A stretch of 64,000 nucleotides of DNA from Natrinema halophilum (GCF_013402815.2 NZ_CP058601.1:2108001-2172000), one strand, 5' to 3'. Shown: positions 17,158 to 26,640, counted from the stretch's first letter. Translations and numbers: made by a program. Notes: a model not told the origin generated them from the sequence alone.

Positions 17158-17721
17158 TGTTCGAACCAAATATGGACGCGGCGTCCGGACTGATCTGCCT
17201 CATCGAGGCGTATCGAACCACCCGACGTCGTTCTATCGAGCGGTCTCGGATCACCCGGTGTCGTCGTACTGTCCGTTTCGTACCGAACTGTGCCGGAGGT
17301 TGGTTGTTCACTACACGTAGTCAGCGCCGTTTCGTCTATCATGGGTCTCGACTGTTTCATCGGTTGGGGTGTCTCGAGCGTTGTGAGCAACGTTGCTACG
17401 CATCGCAGGGTTGGTCCTGATCGTGGTTGCCCCCTATAACTCGGTGTGACTATCCCTGCCTACTGGTTCCCCGTCCAGCCTTTGTATCACAGATACAGTC
17501 TCTTCAACTTTCTACAAAAGTATTATTCCGCGTATGACATGTGGTTTAAATAACCCTGCGGGGTTGGCGAGTACGATCACAACGCGGTCATGAGAGCGAT
17601 ATCGTCGATCGGATACGATCTCGATTTCGTTTGCCGCTTACACCAGAGCGGGTAATACATAGCGAGTGACGTTGTCCCCGACCATCTGCCGGAAGAGAGA
17701 ACCGCTGGCGAGTTCGCGACG
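17158..17721. other. 560-base region without a supported gene
   Basis: No frame looks coding. The part 17420-17560 is AT-rich with possible TATA boxes (for example GTTTAAATAA near 17550) but no gene follows in either direction that would use them, apart from the HTH-10 gene at 17157 on the minus strand. Nothing else is seen. Confidence 0.5.
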
Positions 17722-18327
17722 TTAGCCGTTGGTGCTTGACGCGTCGGTGTCGACTGACTCGAGCAGCGTCCAGAACCGTTCCGTATCGCCCTCGAAGCGA
17801 TCGAGCAACGATCGGACGTCCGCCCGGTGGTCGTCTGTGATCGTTACGTGAACCATCCCCTCGTCAGGCTGGCCGTAGACGACGCTTGCACCGTTGGGTG
17901 CGACGACGATAGCCGGAAGTGCCATCAGGTCTTCCTCCCCTTCGACGAGAATCGTCGTCGGTTCGTCGCTAGAAAGTCCCTCGATCAAGGCCTCGATGAC
18001 GTTTTCGGATATTCCTGCCGGCGGATTGACGGCCTCGATGGTCGTATCTTCGGTGACGGTTCGGCGAATCTCCTCGTCGACCGCCTCGCGTTTGGTTCGT
18101 TCGTCGACGAGCGCGACATCCGGTTGTCGGCCTGCCTGCAGCAAGTGGTAGGTAACGACATCGCCGACGGCAATCAACGGTCCGTCGACGTCCGCAAGGA
18201 GCCGGCCTGCATCGGTTTCGATCGGACCCATCGGTTCCTTGAGTTCGTGCCGGAGTTCGTCAGGTAAGACCAGTAGCTGTTCGTCCTCGTCGGTGCGGTC
18301 TGAAGGCTGGTCGGTATCGCGAGTCAC
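17722..18327 (-). CDS. GTP-dependent dephospho-CoA kinase (DUF359)
   Basis: 201 residues. The family motifs LIAVGDVVTYHLLQAGRQPD, then DERTKRE, VNPPAGISENV and LVEGEEDLMALPAIVVAP are all present. This archaeal enzyme performs the last step of coenzyme A synthesis using GTP. It is the last gene of the eif2g-PIN-rpoE-spt4 cluster, 5 bases after spt4, an arrangement kept across archaea. The N-terminal 20 residues are acidic and disordered. Confidence 0.95.
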   Translation of the reverse strand: MTRDTDQPSDRTDEDEQLLVLPDELRHELKEPMGPIETDAGRLLADVDGPLIAVGDVVTYHLLQAGRQPDVALVDERTKREAVDEEIRRTVTEDTTIEAVNPPAGISENVIEALIEGLSSDEPTTILVEGEEDLMALPAIVVAPNGASVVYGQPDEGMVHVTITDDHRADVRSLLDRFEGDTERFWTLLESVDTDASSTNG

Positions 18328-18332
18328 GTGCG

Positions 18333-18530
18333 TCAGCGGACCTTCAGGGCGTACGCTCCTGGTTCGGTTATCTGCATCTCCGTTGCGATTTCGCTGTCCT
18401 GGGGATGAGCGATGCTGACGTAGCCTGCCCAGTCTTCGGTCAGCGACGAGGAGTTGCAGGCCTCACAGGTCTCTGCGTCTGGATCGTTGACCCGGTGACA
18501 TTCGCGACAGACGAGACGATCGGATGCCAT
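18333..18530 (-). CDS. spt4: transcription elongation factor Spt4 (RpoE2)
   Basis: 65 residues with four zinc-binding cysteines in CRECHRVNDPDAETCEAC, followed by the Spt4 core DWAGYVSIAHPQDSEIA. Spt4 pairs with Spt5 and clamps RNA polymerase for processive elongation. The length is normal. It is separated from rpoE by 2 bases and from the kinase gene by 5. Confidence 0.96.
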   Translation of the reverse strand: MASDRLVCRECHRVNDPDAETCEACNSSSLTEDWAGYVSIAHPQDSEIATEMQITEPGAYALKVR

Positions 18531-18532
18531 AC

Positions 18533-19102
18533 TTATTCACCTGCGGTCGCTTCGCGTTTTTCGCGTTCGTCCTCGAGCCACCCGTGCTTTCCGAGGCCGG
18601 GCTGTTTTGCAGTGAGCCCGATCTTGGAGTCGCGCGGGTTGCGCTCGTCTATGCTCTTGGTGACGATACGGGCCCGGACAGCGTCGTCGACGCCGAGCGC
18701 ACGGGCGGACTCGTTCGAGGCGAGTCGCTGGTTCTCGCCGTCGTATGCGAGATACTCGTCACTGATCTGTGAGACGTGCAACAGTCCATCGACGGGACCG
18801 ATGCCGACGAACGCGCCGAATTCGACGACTTCGACGACGGTCCCGTCGACGACTTCCTGCATCTGCGGATCGAACGTCACCGCGTCGAACTCGGCCTCGT
18901 AGTAGACGCCTGGCCGGTTCGGCAGCACCGTCCCTTCACCGATATCGTGAACGTCGGTGACCGAAACGACGCTCCCGACTTCCTCGTCCATGCGCCCCTC
19001 GAGTTTGTCCTGGAGCAGTCGCTTGACCAGATTCGGTGAGACGTCACCGAGTTCTTCCGGCGGTACTTCCACTGTGTCCTTCAGTCTAACCCGTTTGTAC
19101 AT
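18533..19102 (-). CDS. rpoE1: DNA-directed RNA polymerase subunit Rpo7 (E')
   Basis: 189 residues, starting MYKRVRLKDTVEVPPEELG. An N-terminal RNP-like tip domain (1-80) is followed by an S1/OB RNA-binding domain (82-165; VVEVVEFGAFVGIGPVDGLL). It forms the polymerase stalk with Rpo4. The C-terminal tail is charged. It lies one base after the PIN-domain gene, in the conserved cluster. Confidence 0.97.
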   Translation of the reverse strand: MYKRVRLKDTVEVPPEELGDVSPNLVKRLLQDKLEGRMDEEVGSVVSVTDVHDIGEGTVLPNRPGVYYEAEFDAVTFDPQMQEVVDGTVVEVVEFGAFVGIGPVDGLLHVSQISDEYLAYDGENQRLASNESARALGVDDAVRARIVTKSIDERNPRDSKIGLTAKQPGLGKHGWLEDEREKREATAGE

Positions 19103-19495
19103 CTATGGTTGAGTGATCGCTAACTTGTTTCTCCCGCGTAATGCAATTACCGGTATCCTCGCCTCGAGAATCCGGTCGCGAAGCGGGCGGTCGTTCGTGA
19201 CGACGTAGTCGACGTTTCCTTCGCGTGCGAGTTCGACCAGCGCGTCGTCGGCGTACGATGCCTCCGTATCGACGACGAGACAGCGTTCGGTCGCCAGATC
19301 GTGACCGACGTTCGCGGCCGTCCCCTCCTGTCCTCCTTTCTCGGACAGGCGACGTAATTCCTCCATGACAGCCTGTGGGATCGTCGGATCGAACGAATCG
19401 AGGAGTCGCTCGAGTTCTTCGAACAGCCGAACGTCGAGTTCGACTGGCATCATGAGCGCGCTCGTATCGAGAGCAACTCGCGTCCGCTCTCCCAT
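19103..19495 (-). CDS. PIN-domain protein (Fcf1/VapC9-like ribonuclease)
   Basis: 130 residues. Acidic catalytic residues are visible in VALDTSALMMP (first Asp), a central VMEELRR (Glu), VDTEASYADDALVELA (Asp) and TNDRPLRDR (Asp). This PIN protein is conserved beside eif2g and rpoE in archaea and is thought to act in RNA processing; it is not a toxin-antitoxin pair here, since no antitoxin gene is adjacent. It is 3 bases from the eif2g stop. Confidence 0.92.
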   Translation of the reverse strand: MGERTRVALDTSALMMPVELDVRLFEELERLLDSFDPTIPQAVMEELRRLSEKGGQEGTAANVGHDLATERCLVVDTEASYADDALVELAREGNVDYVVTNDRPLRDRILEARIPVIALRGRNKLAITQP

Positions 19496-19498
19496 GCC

Positions 19499-20731
19499 TT
19501 ACTCCGTGAGCGTTCCCAGACCGATCAGTCGCCACCGTGCGCCGATTCGACGGTTGATTGCGATTTTCGTTCCTGGCTCGGCCGCGACCGGGCGTTTGAG
19601 TCGAACCTCACACTCGCCGCTGCGAGCGCTGGTGACGGACCCGACGGTCGTGGCCGTGCCGACGGTCATCATGAGCGGCTCGCCGGTGCTGATTTCGTCG
19701 ACCGTCTCGCCGGTTTCGGCGCCGACGACCCGCTCGAGCAGGTCGACGTCCATGGTGAACTCGTTCCACGTCGGTGGGAGCGATCCCGGCGGGCCCGCCA
19801 TTCGGCCCGCGAGAGCGTCGCCCTTCGTCAGCGAGGGATCGAGTCCGGTGCCGACGCCGAGCAGACCGCCCGGTGTGACGGTGTCGGCCGTCTCGCCACC
19901 GGCCTGGAGCGACCGGATGGTCGTCTCTATCGGGACGTACTCGGTCCGCCCACCTTCCTCGACTTCTCGTCCGGGACGGATCTCTATCTCGTCGCCGACC
20001 TCGAGTTCGCCCTGCACCAGGCTACCGCCGAGGACGCCACCGGCGAGGTCGTCGGCGGTCGTCCCGGGTTTGTTGATGTCGAAACTTCGAGCCACGTGCA
20101 TGCGAGGGTCGTCGTCGGGATCCCGATCCGGTGTCGGTATTTCCTCCTCGATAGCCTGGATAAGCAGATCGAGGTTGACCTCCTGGCCGGCCGAGATGGG
20201 GACGATGGGTGCGTCTTCTGCAACCGTCCCTGCGACGAACTCCTGTATCTGGTCGTAGTTGTTTCGAGCGGTGTCGGAGTCGACGAGGTCGACCTTGTTC
20301 TGGGCGATGACGATGTTGTCGATTCCGATGATGTCGAGCGCCATCAGGTGTTCCTCAGTCTGGGGTTGGGGAACGGGTTCGTTGGCACTAACGACGAGAA
20401 CGGCGCCGTCCATCAACGACGCGCCGGAGAGCATCGTCGCCATCAGGGTTTCGTGCCCAGGGGCGTCGACGAACGAAACGGTCCGCAGCGGCTCGCTTTC
20501 CGAGCCGTCCGGACACTCCTCCTCGACGGTGTAACATTCGGGTTCGTCTGCGTCTTCGCAGTAGCGGAACGTCGCGTCGGCATAGCCGAGCCTGATGGAG
20601 ATGCCGCGTTTCATCTCTTCCGAGTGCTGATCAGTCCACGAGCCGCTGAGGGCTTGCACCAGCGTCGTCTTGCCGTGGTCGACGTGACCGACGAGCCCGA
20701 TGTTCACCTCCGGTTGTCGATTTCCTACCAT
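19499..20731 (-). CDS. eif2g: translation initiation factor 2 subunit gamma
   Basis: 410 residues. The GTPase motifs are G1 [11 protein letters not shown]3 DAPGHE and G4 NKVD; a Cys-containing knuckle ([19 protein letters not shown]) sits between them, as is usual. Domains 2 and 3 follow. The subunit binds GTP and initiator Met-tRNA with alpha and beta subunits. First gene of the cluster eif2g-PIN-rpoE1-spt4-dephospho-CoA kinase. Confidence 0.98.
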   Translation of the reverse strand: MVGNRQPEVNIGLVGHVDHGKTTLVQALSGSWTDQHSEEMKRGISIRLGYADATFRYCEDADEPECYTVEEECPDGSESEPLRTVSFVDAPGHETLMATMLSGASLMDGAVLVVSANEPVPQPQTEEHLMALDIIGIDNIVIAQNKVDLVDSDTARNNYDQIQEFVAGTVAEDAPIVPISAGQEVNLDLLIQAIEEEIPTPDRDPDDDPRMHVARSFDINKPGTTADDLAGGVLGGSLVQGELEVGDEIEIRPGREVEEGGRTEYVPIETTIRSLQAGGETADTVTPGGLLGVGTGLDPSLTKGDALAGRMAGPPGSLPPTWNEFTMDVDLLERVVGAETGETVDEISTGEPLMMTVGTATTVGSVTSARSGECEVRLKRPVAAEPGTKIAINRRIGARWRLIGLGTLTE

Positions 20732-20880
20732 AAGACGATGAGTAATCTTAGGTAGTGGTTCCGCTGTGCGCTTGATAAAGGTTGCGAGCTATCCTCGCCT
20801 CTCGCGATTCGGCACGGAGTCACTGCCGACCTGCTCGACGAGTCCGATGACTTATTTCGCTCTCGCTCCTCACCGGTACC

Positions 20881-21885
20881 GTGTCCGAATTCGCGTTCGA
20901 ACTCGAGCTGTGTGCCCACCTCGAGGCGCGCCGCGCCGATATCGTCGCCCGTCAACTGGGCGCAGGCGTCGCCGATCCAGGCGGGCGGATTCTGGACGTT
21001 CTCTGCGTCGAACCGGGACCACAGTTCGACGACCGTGTCGCGATCACGGGCGCATCGATTCCCGACGCCGCCATCGAATCCGCCGTCGGCACCGGACGGG
21101 CGCGCTACTGGAAAGATGCCTTCGACTGCCACCCCGACCGCGCGAGACAGGCCGTCGATCGGGCCCTCGAGATCGGCTTCTTCGAACGCGACCACGAAGC
21201 GAGCGCAGACGCGGGTCGAGACTACGTCCGGCAGGTCGCGCGCTACCCGGACTGGTTCGATCGAATCGTCGGCATCGAGAACAAACCCGATCTCGGCCGG
21301 CCGGGCGACCTCGCGTCCCAGCTACGGACGGACGCCAGCCTCGCGCTGGTCGACGAAGCGATACTCGCGACCGAAAGCCATGTGACGGGCGCGCATCTGA
21401 ATCGACTCCCGGAGGAGATCGGCGTTTGGCGCGTCCACCGCAACGAGAGCGACGCGGGCGCCGACCTCGAGATCGAGGTAGTTCGCGAACCGATGTCTCT
21501 CCCCGTCGACGAGGCTGGAATCGAGCCGCTCGCGTTCCAACCCGGCCGAAGCGAGATTGCCGTCGTCGATGCCGAGGCGAAAACGCTTGCCCGCCGACGA
21601 CTCGCCGAACGAGCCTACGGCAAAGGCTGGCGAACCTTCGATTTCCCCGGCTGTGGCGCCTGTCGTGCGGACGACTCGAGCGGCGCGACGCTTCCCCGCT
21701 GCGACTGGAAGGACCGAGTCGTCGACGCTGCAACGGAGTGTGGTCCGTCGTGTCCGGGCTACGAGCCTGCGGTGATCGACGTCGACGAGGCCGATCTCAA
21801 GGCCGAACGCGATCGACGAACGCTGTGGCGCGCTGATCCGGACGGGAAACGGCGACGACAGTCGGGACTGGACCAATTCGGCTGA
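20881..21885 (+). CDS. DUF5787 family protein
   Basis: 334 residues from a GTG at 20881. It begins FAFELELCAHLEARR and includes LGAGVADPGGRILDVLCVEP, which I associate with DUF5787, a haloarchaeal family. The centre IVGIENKPDLGRPGDLASQL followed by EAILATESH suggests a nuclease-like core (Glu-x-Lys with acidic residues); this is inference. The C-terminal part has four spaced cysteines (CGAC, C, CGPSC) that may bind zinc or an iron-sulfur cluster. It is cytosolic and divergent from eif2g. Confidence 0.85.
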   Translation: MSEFAFELELCAHLEARRADIVARQLGAGVADPGGRILDVLCVEPGPQFDDRVAITGASIPDAAIESAVGTGRARYWKDAFDCHPDRARQAVDRALEIGFFERDHEASADAGRDYVRQVARYPDWFDRIVGIENKPDLGRPGDLASQLRTDASLALVDEAILATESHVTGAHLNRLPEEIGVWRVHRNESDAGADLEIEVVREPMSLPVDEAGIEPLAFQPGRSEIAVVDAEAKTLARRRLAERAYGKGWRTFDFPGCGACRADDSSGATLPRCDWKDRVVDAATECGPSCPGYEPAVIDVDEADLKAERDRRTLWRADPDGKRRRQSGLDQFG

Positions 21886-21904
21886 TCGGTGACGGGGACC
21901 GTTC

Positions 21905-22025
21905 GATCCCCGCAAAGTGCATCCCGTGGAGCGTTTTCCCCGTCCTGGCTGGCCGTAGACTAGATACAACCGCCCGGAGACGAGCCCGCCGTTCAAGATG
22001 TCGTCCAGCCCGGAAACACCGCTGT
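21905..22025 (-). pseudogene. remnant of a KaiC/RecA-like ATPase gene (N-terminal piece)
   Basis: On the minus strand a fragment of about 40 codons reads SGVSGLDDILNGGLVSGRLY and then VYGQPGRGKRS. This matches the start and Walker A region of the haloarchaeal KaiC-like ATPases, which usually read GLDDIL.GGL, LYLV and GxPGTGKT. Here the Walker A Thr is replaced (GRGKRS) and the frame loses similarity after position 21905. No full gene follows. It is interpreted as a decayed gene piece between the DUF5787 and MBL genes. Confidence 0.6.
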
Positions 22026-22158
22026 TAACGGGGGCGCCGCTGCTTGCATATCCGATCAGAACGGGCTTCGCCGTGATTACTAGCTGGCTTGCAGACGTGG
22101 GAGTTGAGTAACAGCAGGTTCGACGAACGGACGACGCGAACGCGGGCGGTACCACCGG

Positions 22159-22983
22159 CTAGAGAACGTACTCCTCGCCGTCGATCGCCAGCGGCTCTTC
22201 GAACGCCTCGTCGGCCGGATAGTAGTGGGCGACGTGGACGAGCCGCGTCTGAGCGGCGTTCAAATCGTCAGCTAGCGCGAGCGCTCCCTCTCGGGTCATG
22301 TGCTTCGTTCCGAACGTTTGAGGGACGCCGTCTGCGTCTTCGTGACGACCACCGAGGGGATGGTGTTCACAGAGGTTGGCGGGAACGATTCCATCGGCCA
22401 GCAGCAAGTCGGCGTCGGCAAGGACGTCACGAGAGACTCGTGGCACGTCGTAGCTCGTATCACCCGACAGCGAGAGCTTCGCACCTGTCTCGGGATCTTC
22501 GATCGCGAGGCCGTAACAGACCAGCGGTGGGTGGTCGACCGGAACCAGCGTCACGTCGAACCCGCAACACCGAATGGGTTCGAGCGGCGTCGTCGGTCGG
22601 ACGGTAACGGGATCGAGGTAGTGGTAGTCGTCCCGAACCGTCTCGGCGACGCTCTTTCCGGTTTCGGGGTCCGTCTCGTCGGCTGCATACACCTCGATGT
22701 CGTCGAAGATTCGAAAGACGTTCCCGAGACCGTCGAGATGATCGAAGTGAATGTGCGTGACGACGGCGGCGTCGGGCAGCGACACGCCGTCCCGGAGAAA
22801 CTGATACCGGAAGTCGGGGCTGAAGTCGACCAGAAGCGATTCGCCGGTGCGTTCGTTTTCGACGTGAACCGAAAATCGCGTGCGCTCGATATCGCGCTCT
22901 CGAGCGGCGCGACAGGTGTCACAGTCGCAGCCGACGGTCGGCGTCCCGGTCGTGTCGCCGGTTCCGAGCAGGGTGACCCGCAT
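22159..22983 (-). CDS. MBL-fold metallo-hydrolase (PhnP/RNase Z-like)
   Basis: 274 residues. The metal site HIHFDHLDG, the later VDHPP and SGDTSYD are as in metallo-beta-lactamase-fold phosphodiesterases. The start LLGTGDTTGTPTVGCDCDTC with a CxCxxC pattern resembles PhnP-like proteins, which bind a structural zinc. The exact phosphodiester substrate is unknown. It is cytosolic. The nucleotidyltransferase gene lies 63 bases upstream in the same direction and may be cotranscribed. Confidence 0.9.
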   Translation of the reverse strand: MRVTLLGTGDTTGTPTVGCDCDTCRAARERDIERTRFSVHVENERTGESLLVDFSPDFRYQFLRDGVSLPDAAVVTHIHFDHLDGLGNVFRIFDDIEVYAADETDPETGKSVAETVRDDYHYLDPVTVRPTTPLEPIRCCGFDVTLVPVDHPPLVCYGLAIEDPETGAKLSLSGDTSYDVPRVSRDVLADADLLLADGIVPANLCEHHPLGGRHEDADGVPQTFGTKHMTREGALALADDLNAAQTRLVHVAHYYPADEAFEEPLAIDGEEYVL

Positions 22984-23046
22984 CGCTACGTCGTCCCTCC
23001 GACGGCTCCGCTCGATCGACGAACCGCCGATTCGAAGCTGTCGCCA

Positions 23047-23373
23047 CTACACATACGCTCGCCCTTCTTCGAACGCCGTTCGGATGAACGGGTGCTCCTC
23101 GTTCGCTTCGAATCGATGAGCCGGCAAGACGTTGACCGAAAACACGACCCCGTGTTCGAGGCCGACCGTTTCGGCGAGGCGCTTGAGTTCCCGCTCGCAC
23201 TCCACGTCGTCATCGAGAACCAATAGCACCTCGACAGCGGTATGGACGCTTCGATCGTCACCCCGTGTCGCGTCCCCGAAAACGACGAGGTGACGAATCG
23301 ACTCGCCGTATGTCTCCTGTGCCCGGCTGGCGAATACGTCCGCGGCATCGCCTCGTTGCGGGTCATCACTCAT
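23047..23373 (-). CDS. nucleotidyltransferase-fold protein, catalytic motif degenerate
   Basis: 108 residues from the ATG at 23373. The segment IRHLVVFGDATRGDD aligns with the GSxARG region of MNT-type nucleotidyltransferases, and VEVLLVLDDDVECERELKRL with the strand carrying the catalytic aspartates. The expected spacing Gly-Ser...Asp-x-Asp is only partly kept (Ser replaced by Asp; first Asp of the pair not obvious), so activity is doubtful. No HEPN partner gene is adjacent. The family occurs widely in haloarchaea. Confidence 0.75.
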   Translation of the reverse strand: MSDDPQRGDAADVFASRAQETYGESIRHLVVFGDATRGDDRSVHTAVEVLLVLDDDVECERELKRLAETVGLEHGVVFSVNVLPAHRFEANEEHPFIRTAFEEGRAYV

Positions 23374-23932
23374 AGGAGTGTGATTAGAAGGCCTCATATA
23401 AAGGGCGTTCCCTGCGACTGATACCGATCGCCGCCTCGTCGTTCATCGGCGGACGGTCACGCTATCGGACAGAGAAAGAAGGTTGCGAACGCTCGAAACG
23501 AAGACCTTGCGAACGCTCGAGACGAAGACCACTGGCCGTCCGCGAGGGATTGCGTCTCGCCCCCACCGTCTCGAGGCGACGTTTCCAGCGCTCGTCGGCG
23601 CCACGACGAAAGGGCTATCACGCTTGCCGGGCCAAGTGACGGATATGTCAGATACCGTCGCGGCCGCGTTCGTTCGCCACGACGGCCGGCGTGGCACCGT
23701 TTTCGTATCCGGGCGGACGTAACGATTCACGGGGGTTCGACCACCGATTCGGTCGACTCGACCGTTGACTTACGTCCGCCCAGATCGGGCCTGTCGCCCC
23801 GGAGTCCCCACCCCGTTTCGACGGATGTATTGTCGCCGACCAGCATTCACAGTACAACGACCGCTCTATGGACGATAATCAACCCAACAGTTCGACGACG
23901 CACCGACGACGCCCGCGACGGGCGGTGAGAGC
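23374..23932. other. 560-base region without a gene, with a tandem duplication
   Basis: No supported gene. A 24-base unit occurs twice in tandem at 23483-23530 (TTGCGAACGCTCGAAACGAA and its near copy). A 25-codon frame MSDTVAAAFVRHDGRRGTVF (23645-23722) has a start but no other support. The promoter of valS must lie in the last 100 bases. Confidence 0.5.
23483..23530 (+). repeat. 24-base tandem duplication
   Basis: Two adjacent 24-base copies (23483-23506 and 23507-23530) differ at one base. It is directly visible. It lies in gene-free DNA. Confidence 0.95.
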
Positions 23933-26605
23933 ATGAGCATGGACTCCCCCGAACAGAATGCGGACGCCGAACGGCGCGAGCCGAGTCTCGAGGGCGGATA
24001 CGACCCCGAAACGGTCGAGTCGAACTGGCAACAACGCTGGATCGACGAAGGCGTCTACGCGTACGAGGGCGACGAAGAGCGGGACCCGAACACGGTCTAC
24101 GCGATCGACACGCCGCCGCCGACGGTCTCGGGGAGCCTTCACATGGGCCATCTATACGGACACACGCTGCAGGACTTTGCGGCGCGGTTCCAGCGCATGC
24201 ACGACGGCGACGTGCTCTTTCCCTTCGGCTACGACGACAACGGAATCGCGAGCGAGCGACTGACCGAAAAGGAACTGGACATCCGCCATCAGGAGTACGA
24301 ACGCCGCGAGTTCCAGGAACTCTGCCGCGAGGTCTGTTCGGAATACGAGGACGACTTCACCCGCAAGATGCAGGGGCTGGGGTGTTCGATCGACTGGGAC
24401 AACACGTACAAGACGATCGAACCGCGCGTGCAGCGCATCTCGCAGCTCTCTTTCCTCGACCTCTACGAGAAGGGCCGAGAGTACCGCAAGAAAGCGCCCG
24501 CGATCTGGTGTCCCGAGTGCGAAACGGCGATCTCACAGGTCGAAATGGAAGACGAAGAGCGCGGTTCTCACTTCAACGACATCGCGTTCGAGCTCGTCGG
24601 AGAAGACGCCCCTCGAGACGAGTTTCTCATCTCCACGACGCGACCAGAACTCATTCCGGCCTGCGTCTCCGTCTTCGTCCACCCGGACGACGACGACAAC
24701 CAGGATCTCGTCGGCGAAACGGCTCGGATTCCGATCTTCGGCCACGAGGTGCCGATCATCGAAGACGAGCGCGTCGACATGGAGAAAGGCAGCGGGATCG
24801 TCATGTGCTGTACCTTCGGCGATCAAAAGGACATCGAGTGGTACCAGGCCCACGACCTGCCGCTGCGCGTCGCTATCGACGAGTCCGCGACGATGACCGA
24901 CCTCGCCGGCGACTACGAGGGACTGTCAACCGAGGAAGCCCGCGAGGCCATCGTCGAGGATCTGGACGAGGCGGGCTACCTCCGCGACCGCTGGGAAATT
25001 TCCCACGCCGTCCAGGTCCACGAACGGTGTGACACCCCCGTCGAATACCGCGTCTCCAAGCAGTGGTACGTCGAGATCCTGGACCACAAGGAGGAGTACC
25101 TCGAGGCCGGCCGGGAGATGGACTGGTACCCCGAGAAGATGTTTACCCGGTACCGCCACTGGATCGAGGGGCTCGAGTGGGACTGGCTGATCTCGCGCCA
25201 GCGCGACTCGGGTATTCCGTTTCCGGTCTGGTACTGTGAGGACTGCGACCATCCGATCATGGCCCACCGGGAGGAGCTACCTGTCGACCCGCTTTCGGAC
25301 GACCCGCCCGTCGAGAGCTGTCCCGAGTGTGGTCACGACGGATTCGAAGCCGAAGAGGACGTCTTCGACACGTGGGCGACCTCATCGTTGACGCCCCTGA
25401 TCAACGCGGGCTGGGACTGGGACGAAGAGAGCGAGGAGTTCACGATGGACAATCCCGAACTCTACCCGTTCGATCTGCGCCCGCAGGGCCACGACATCAT
25501 CTCGTTCTGGCTCTTCCACACCATCGTCAAGTGCTACGAGCACACCGGCGAGGTGCCCTTCGACGCGACGATGATCAACGGCCACGTTCTGGACGAGAAC
25601 CGGGAAAAGATGTCCAAATCGCGGGGCAACGTCGTCGAACCCGACGAGGTGCTCGCGGAGTATCCCGTCGACGCCGTACGGTTCTGGGCTGCCAGCGCCG
25701 CCGTCGGCGACGACTTCCCGTACCAGGAGAAGGATCTCACCGCCGGCGAGAAGCTCCTGCGCAAACTGTGGAACGCGTCGAAACTCGTCGACACGCTCGC
25801 GCCCGCCGATCCCGACGAACCAGACGACCTGGAGGCGATCGACCGCTGGTTGCTCGCGGAACTCGACGCCGCCGTCGCAGACCTGACGGACCATCTCGAG
25901 GCCTACGAATTCGCGAAGGCCCGCGACCGCCTGCGGACGTTCTTCTGGAACACGTTCTGCGACGACTACCTCGAGATCGCAAAGACCCGCGAGGACGAGC
26001 CGTCGACGCAGTACGCGCTGCGGACGGCCCACCGCACGTTCCTCGAGCTGTGGGCACCGTTTCTCCCCCACGCGACGGAGGAGATCTGGCAGGCGACCTA
26101 CGCGACCGCCGACGGAGCGCTCGACAGCATCCACACCCGCGACTGGCCCGAGCCCGAAGGCCACGAGGCCGATCTCGAGGCCGGCGAGACAGCGATGGAG
26201 GTCATCTCCGCGCTGCGGCGCTACAAGAGCGAGAACCAACTACCGCTGAACGCTGACCTCGAGTCGGTGGCAATCTTCGGGCCGATCGAGGGCTTCGAAG
26301 ACGCGATCCAGCACGTGATGCACGTCGCGGATCTCACCGTGCTCGAAGAGCCCCCAGAGATCACGACCGAGGTCGCGTCGATCGACCTCGACTACTCGAC
26401 GCTCGGGCCGACGTTCGGCTCGAAAGTCGGCGAGATCGACGCTGGAATCGAACGCGGCGAGTACGAGATCGACGATGAGGACGGCGTGCTCCGGGTGGCC
26501 GGCGAGGAACTCGCGGACGATCTGTTCGAGGTCGAACTCGAGCGAGCCTACTCGGGCGAGGGTGAGATGATCGAGACCGAATCGGCGGTCGTTATCGTCG
26601 AATGA
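23933..26605 (+). CDS. valS: valyl-tRNA synthetase
   Basis: 890 residues. Class I signatures: the HIGH region TVSGSLHMGHLYGH (residues about 63-76) and KMSKS in ENREKMSKSRGN. The editing (CP1) domain lies between, and zinc-knuckle cysteines are seen (CPECETA, CEDC, CPECGH). The anticodon-binding domain and a short C-terminal arm follow. The enzyme charges tRNA-Val. The stop codon TGA is part of the TGACATCC that begins an IS-type end hairpin (see 26603-26640). Confidence 0.98.
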   Translation: MSMDSPEQNADAERREPSLEGGYDPETVESNWQQRWIDEGVYAYEGDEERDPNTVYAIDTPPPTVSGSLHMGHLYGHTLQDFAARFQRMHDGDVLFPFGYDDNGIASERLTEKELDIRHQEYERREFQELCREVCSEYEDDFTRKMQGLGCSIDWDNTYKTIEPRVQRISQLSFLDLYEKGREYRKKAPAIWCPECETAISQVEMEDEERGSHFNDIAFELVGEDAPRDEFLISTTRPELIPACVSVFVHPDDDDNQDLVGETARIPIFGHEVPIIEDERVDMEKGSGIVMCCTFGDQKDIEWYQAHDLPLRVAIDESATMTDLAGDYEGLSTEEAREAIVEDLDEAGYLRDRWEISHAVQVHERCDTPVEYRVSKQWYVEILDHKEEYLEAGREMDWYPEKMFTRYRHWIEGLEWDWLISRQRDSGIPFPVWYCEDCDHPIMAHREELPVDPLSDDPPVESCPECGHDGFEAEEDVFDTWATSSLTPLINAGWDWDEESEEFTMDNPELYPFDLRPQGHDIISFWLFHTIVKCYEHTGEVPFDATMINGHVLDENREKMSKSRGNVVEPDEVLAEYPVDAVRFWAASAAVGDDFPYQEKDLTAGEKLLRKLWNASKLVDTLAPADPDEPDDLEAIDRWLLAELDAAVADLTDHLEAYEFAKARDRLRTFFWNTFCDDYLEIAKTREDEPSTQYALRTAHRTFLELWAPFLPHATEEIWQATYATADGALDSIHTRDWPEPEGHEADLEAGETAMEVISALRRYKSENQLPLNADLESVAIFGPIEGFEDAIQHVMHVADLTVLEEPPEITTEVASIDLDYSTLGPTFGSKVGEIDAGIERGEYEIDDEDGVLRVAGEELADDLFEVELERAYSGEGEMIETESAVVIVE

Positions 26606-26640
26606 CATCCTCCGCGGCGTGAACGCCGCGGTTTCCCAAG
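26603..26640 (-). repeat. solo IS1341/IS605-type right-end hairpin after valS
   Basis: The sequence TGACATCCTCCGCGGCGTGA with stem CCGCGGCG (26612-26619), loop TGAA and CGCCGCGG (26624-26631) matches the end next to tnpB at 49850. A second weaker stem (CCCA/TGGG) follows. No tnpB is next to this copy. The valS stop codon lies inside it. Confidence 0.7.

Noticed and set aside
20725-21195. 156-residue minus-strand frame opposite DUF5787
   Set aside because: Antisense to a well-supported gene and to the eif2g promoter; no motifs.
23483-23722. 79-residue frame with repeated RTLETKT
   Set aside because: The repeat is the 24-base tandem duplication; only its last 25 codons look ordinary, and no start signal or domain supports a gene.
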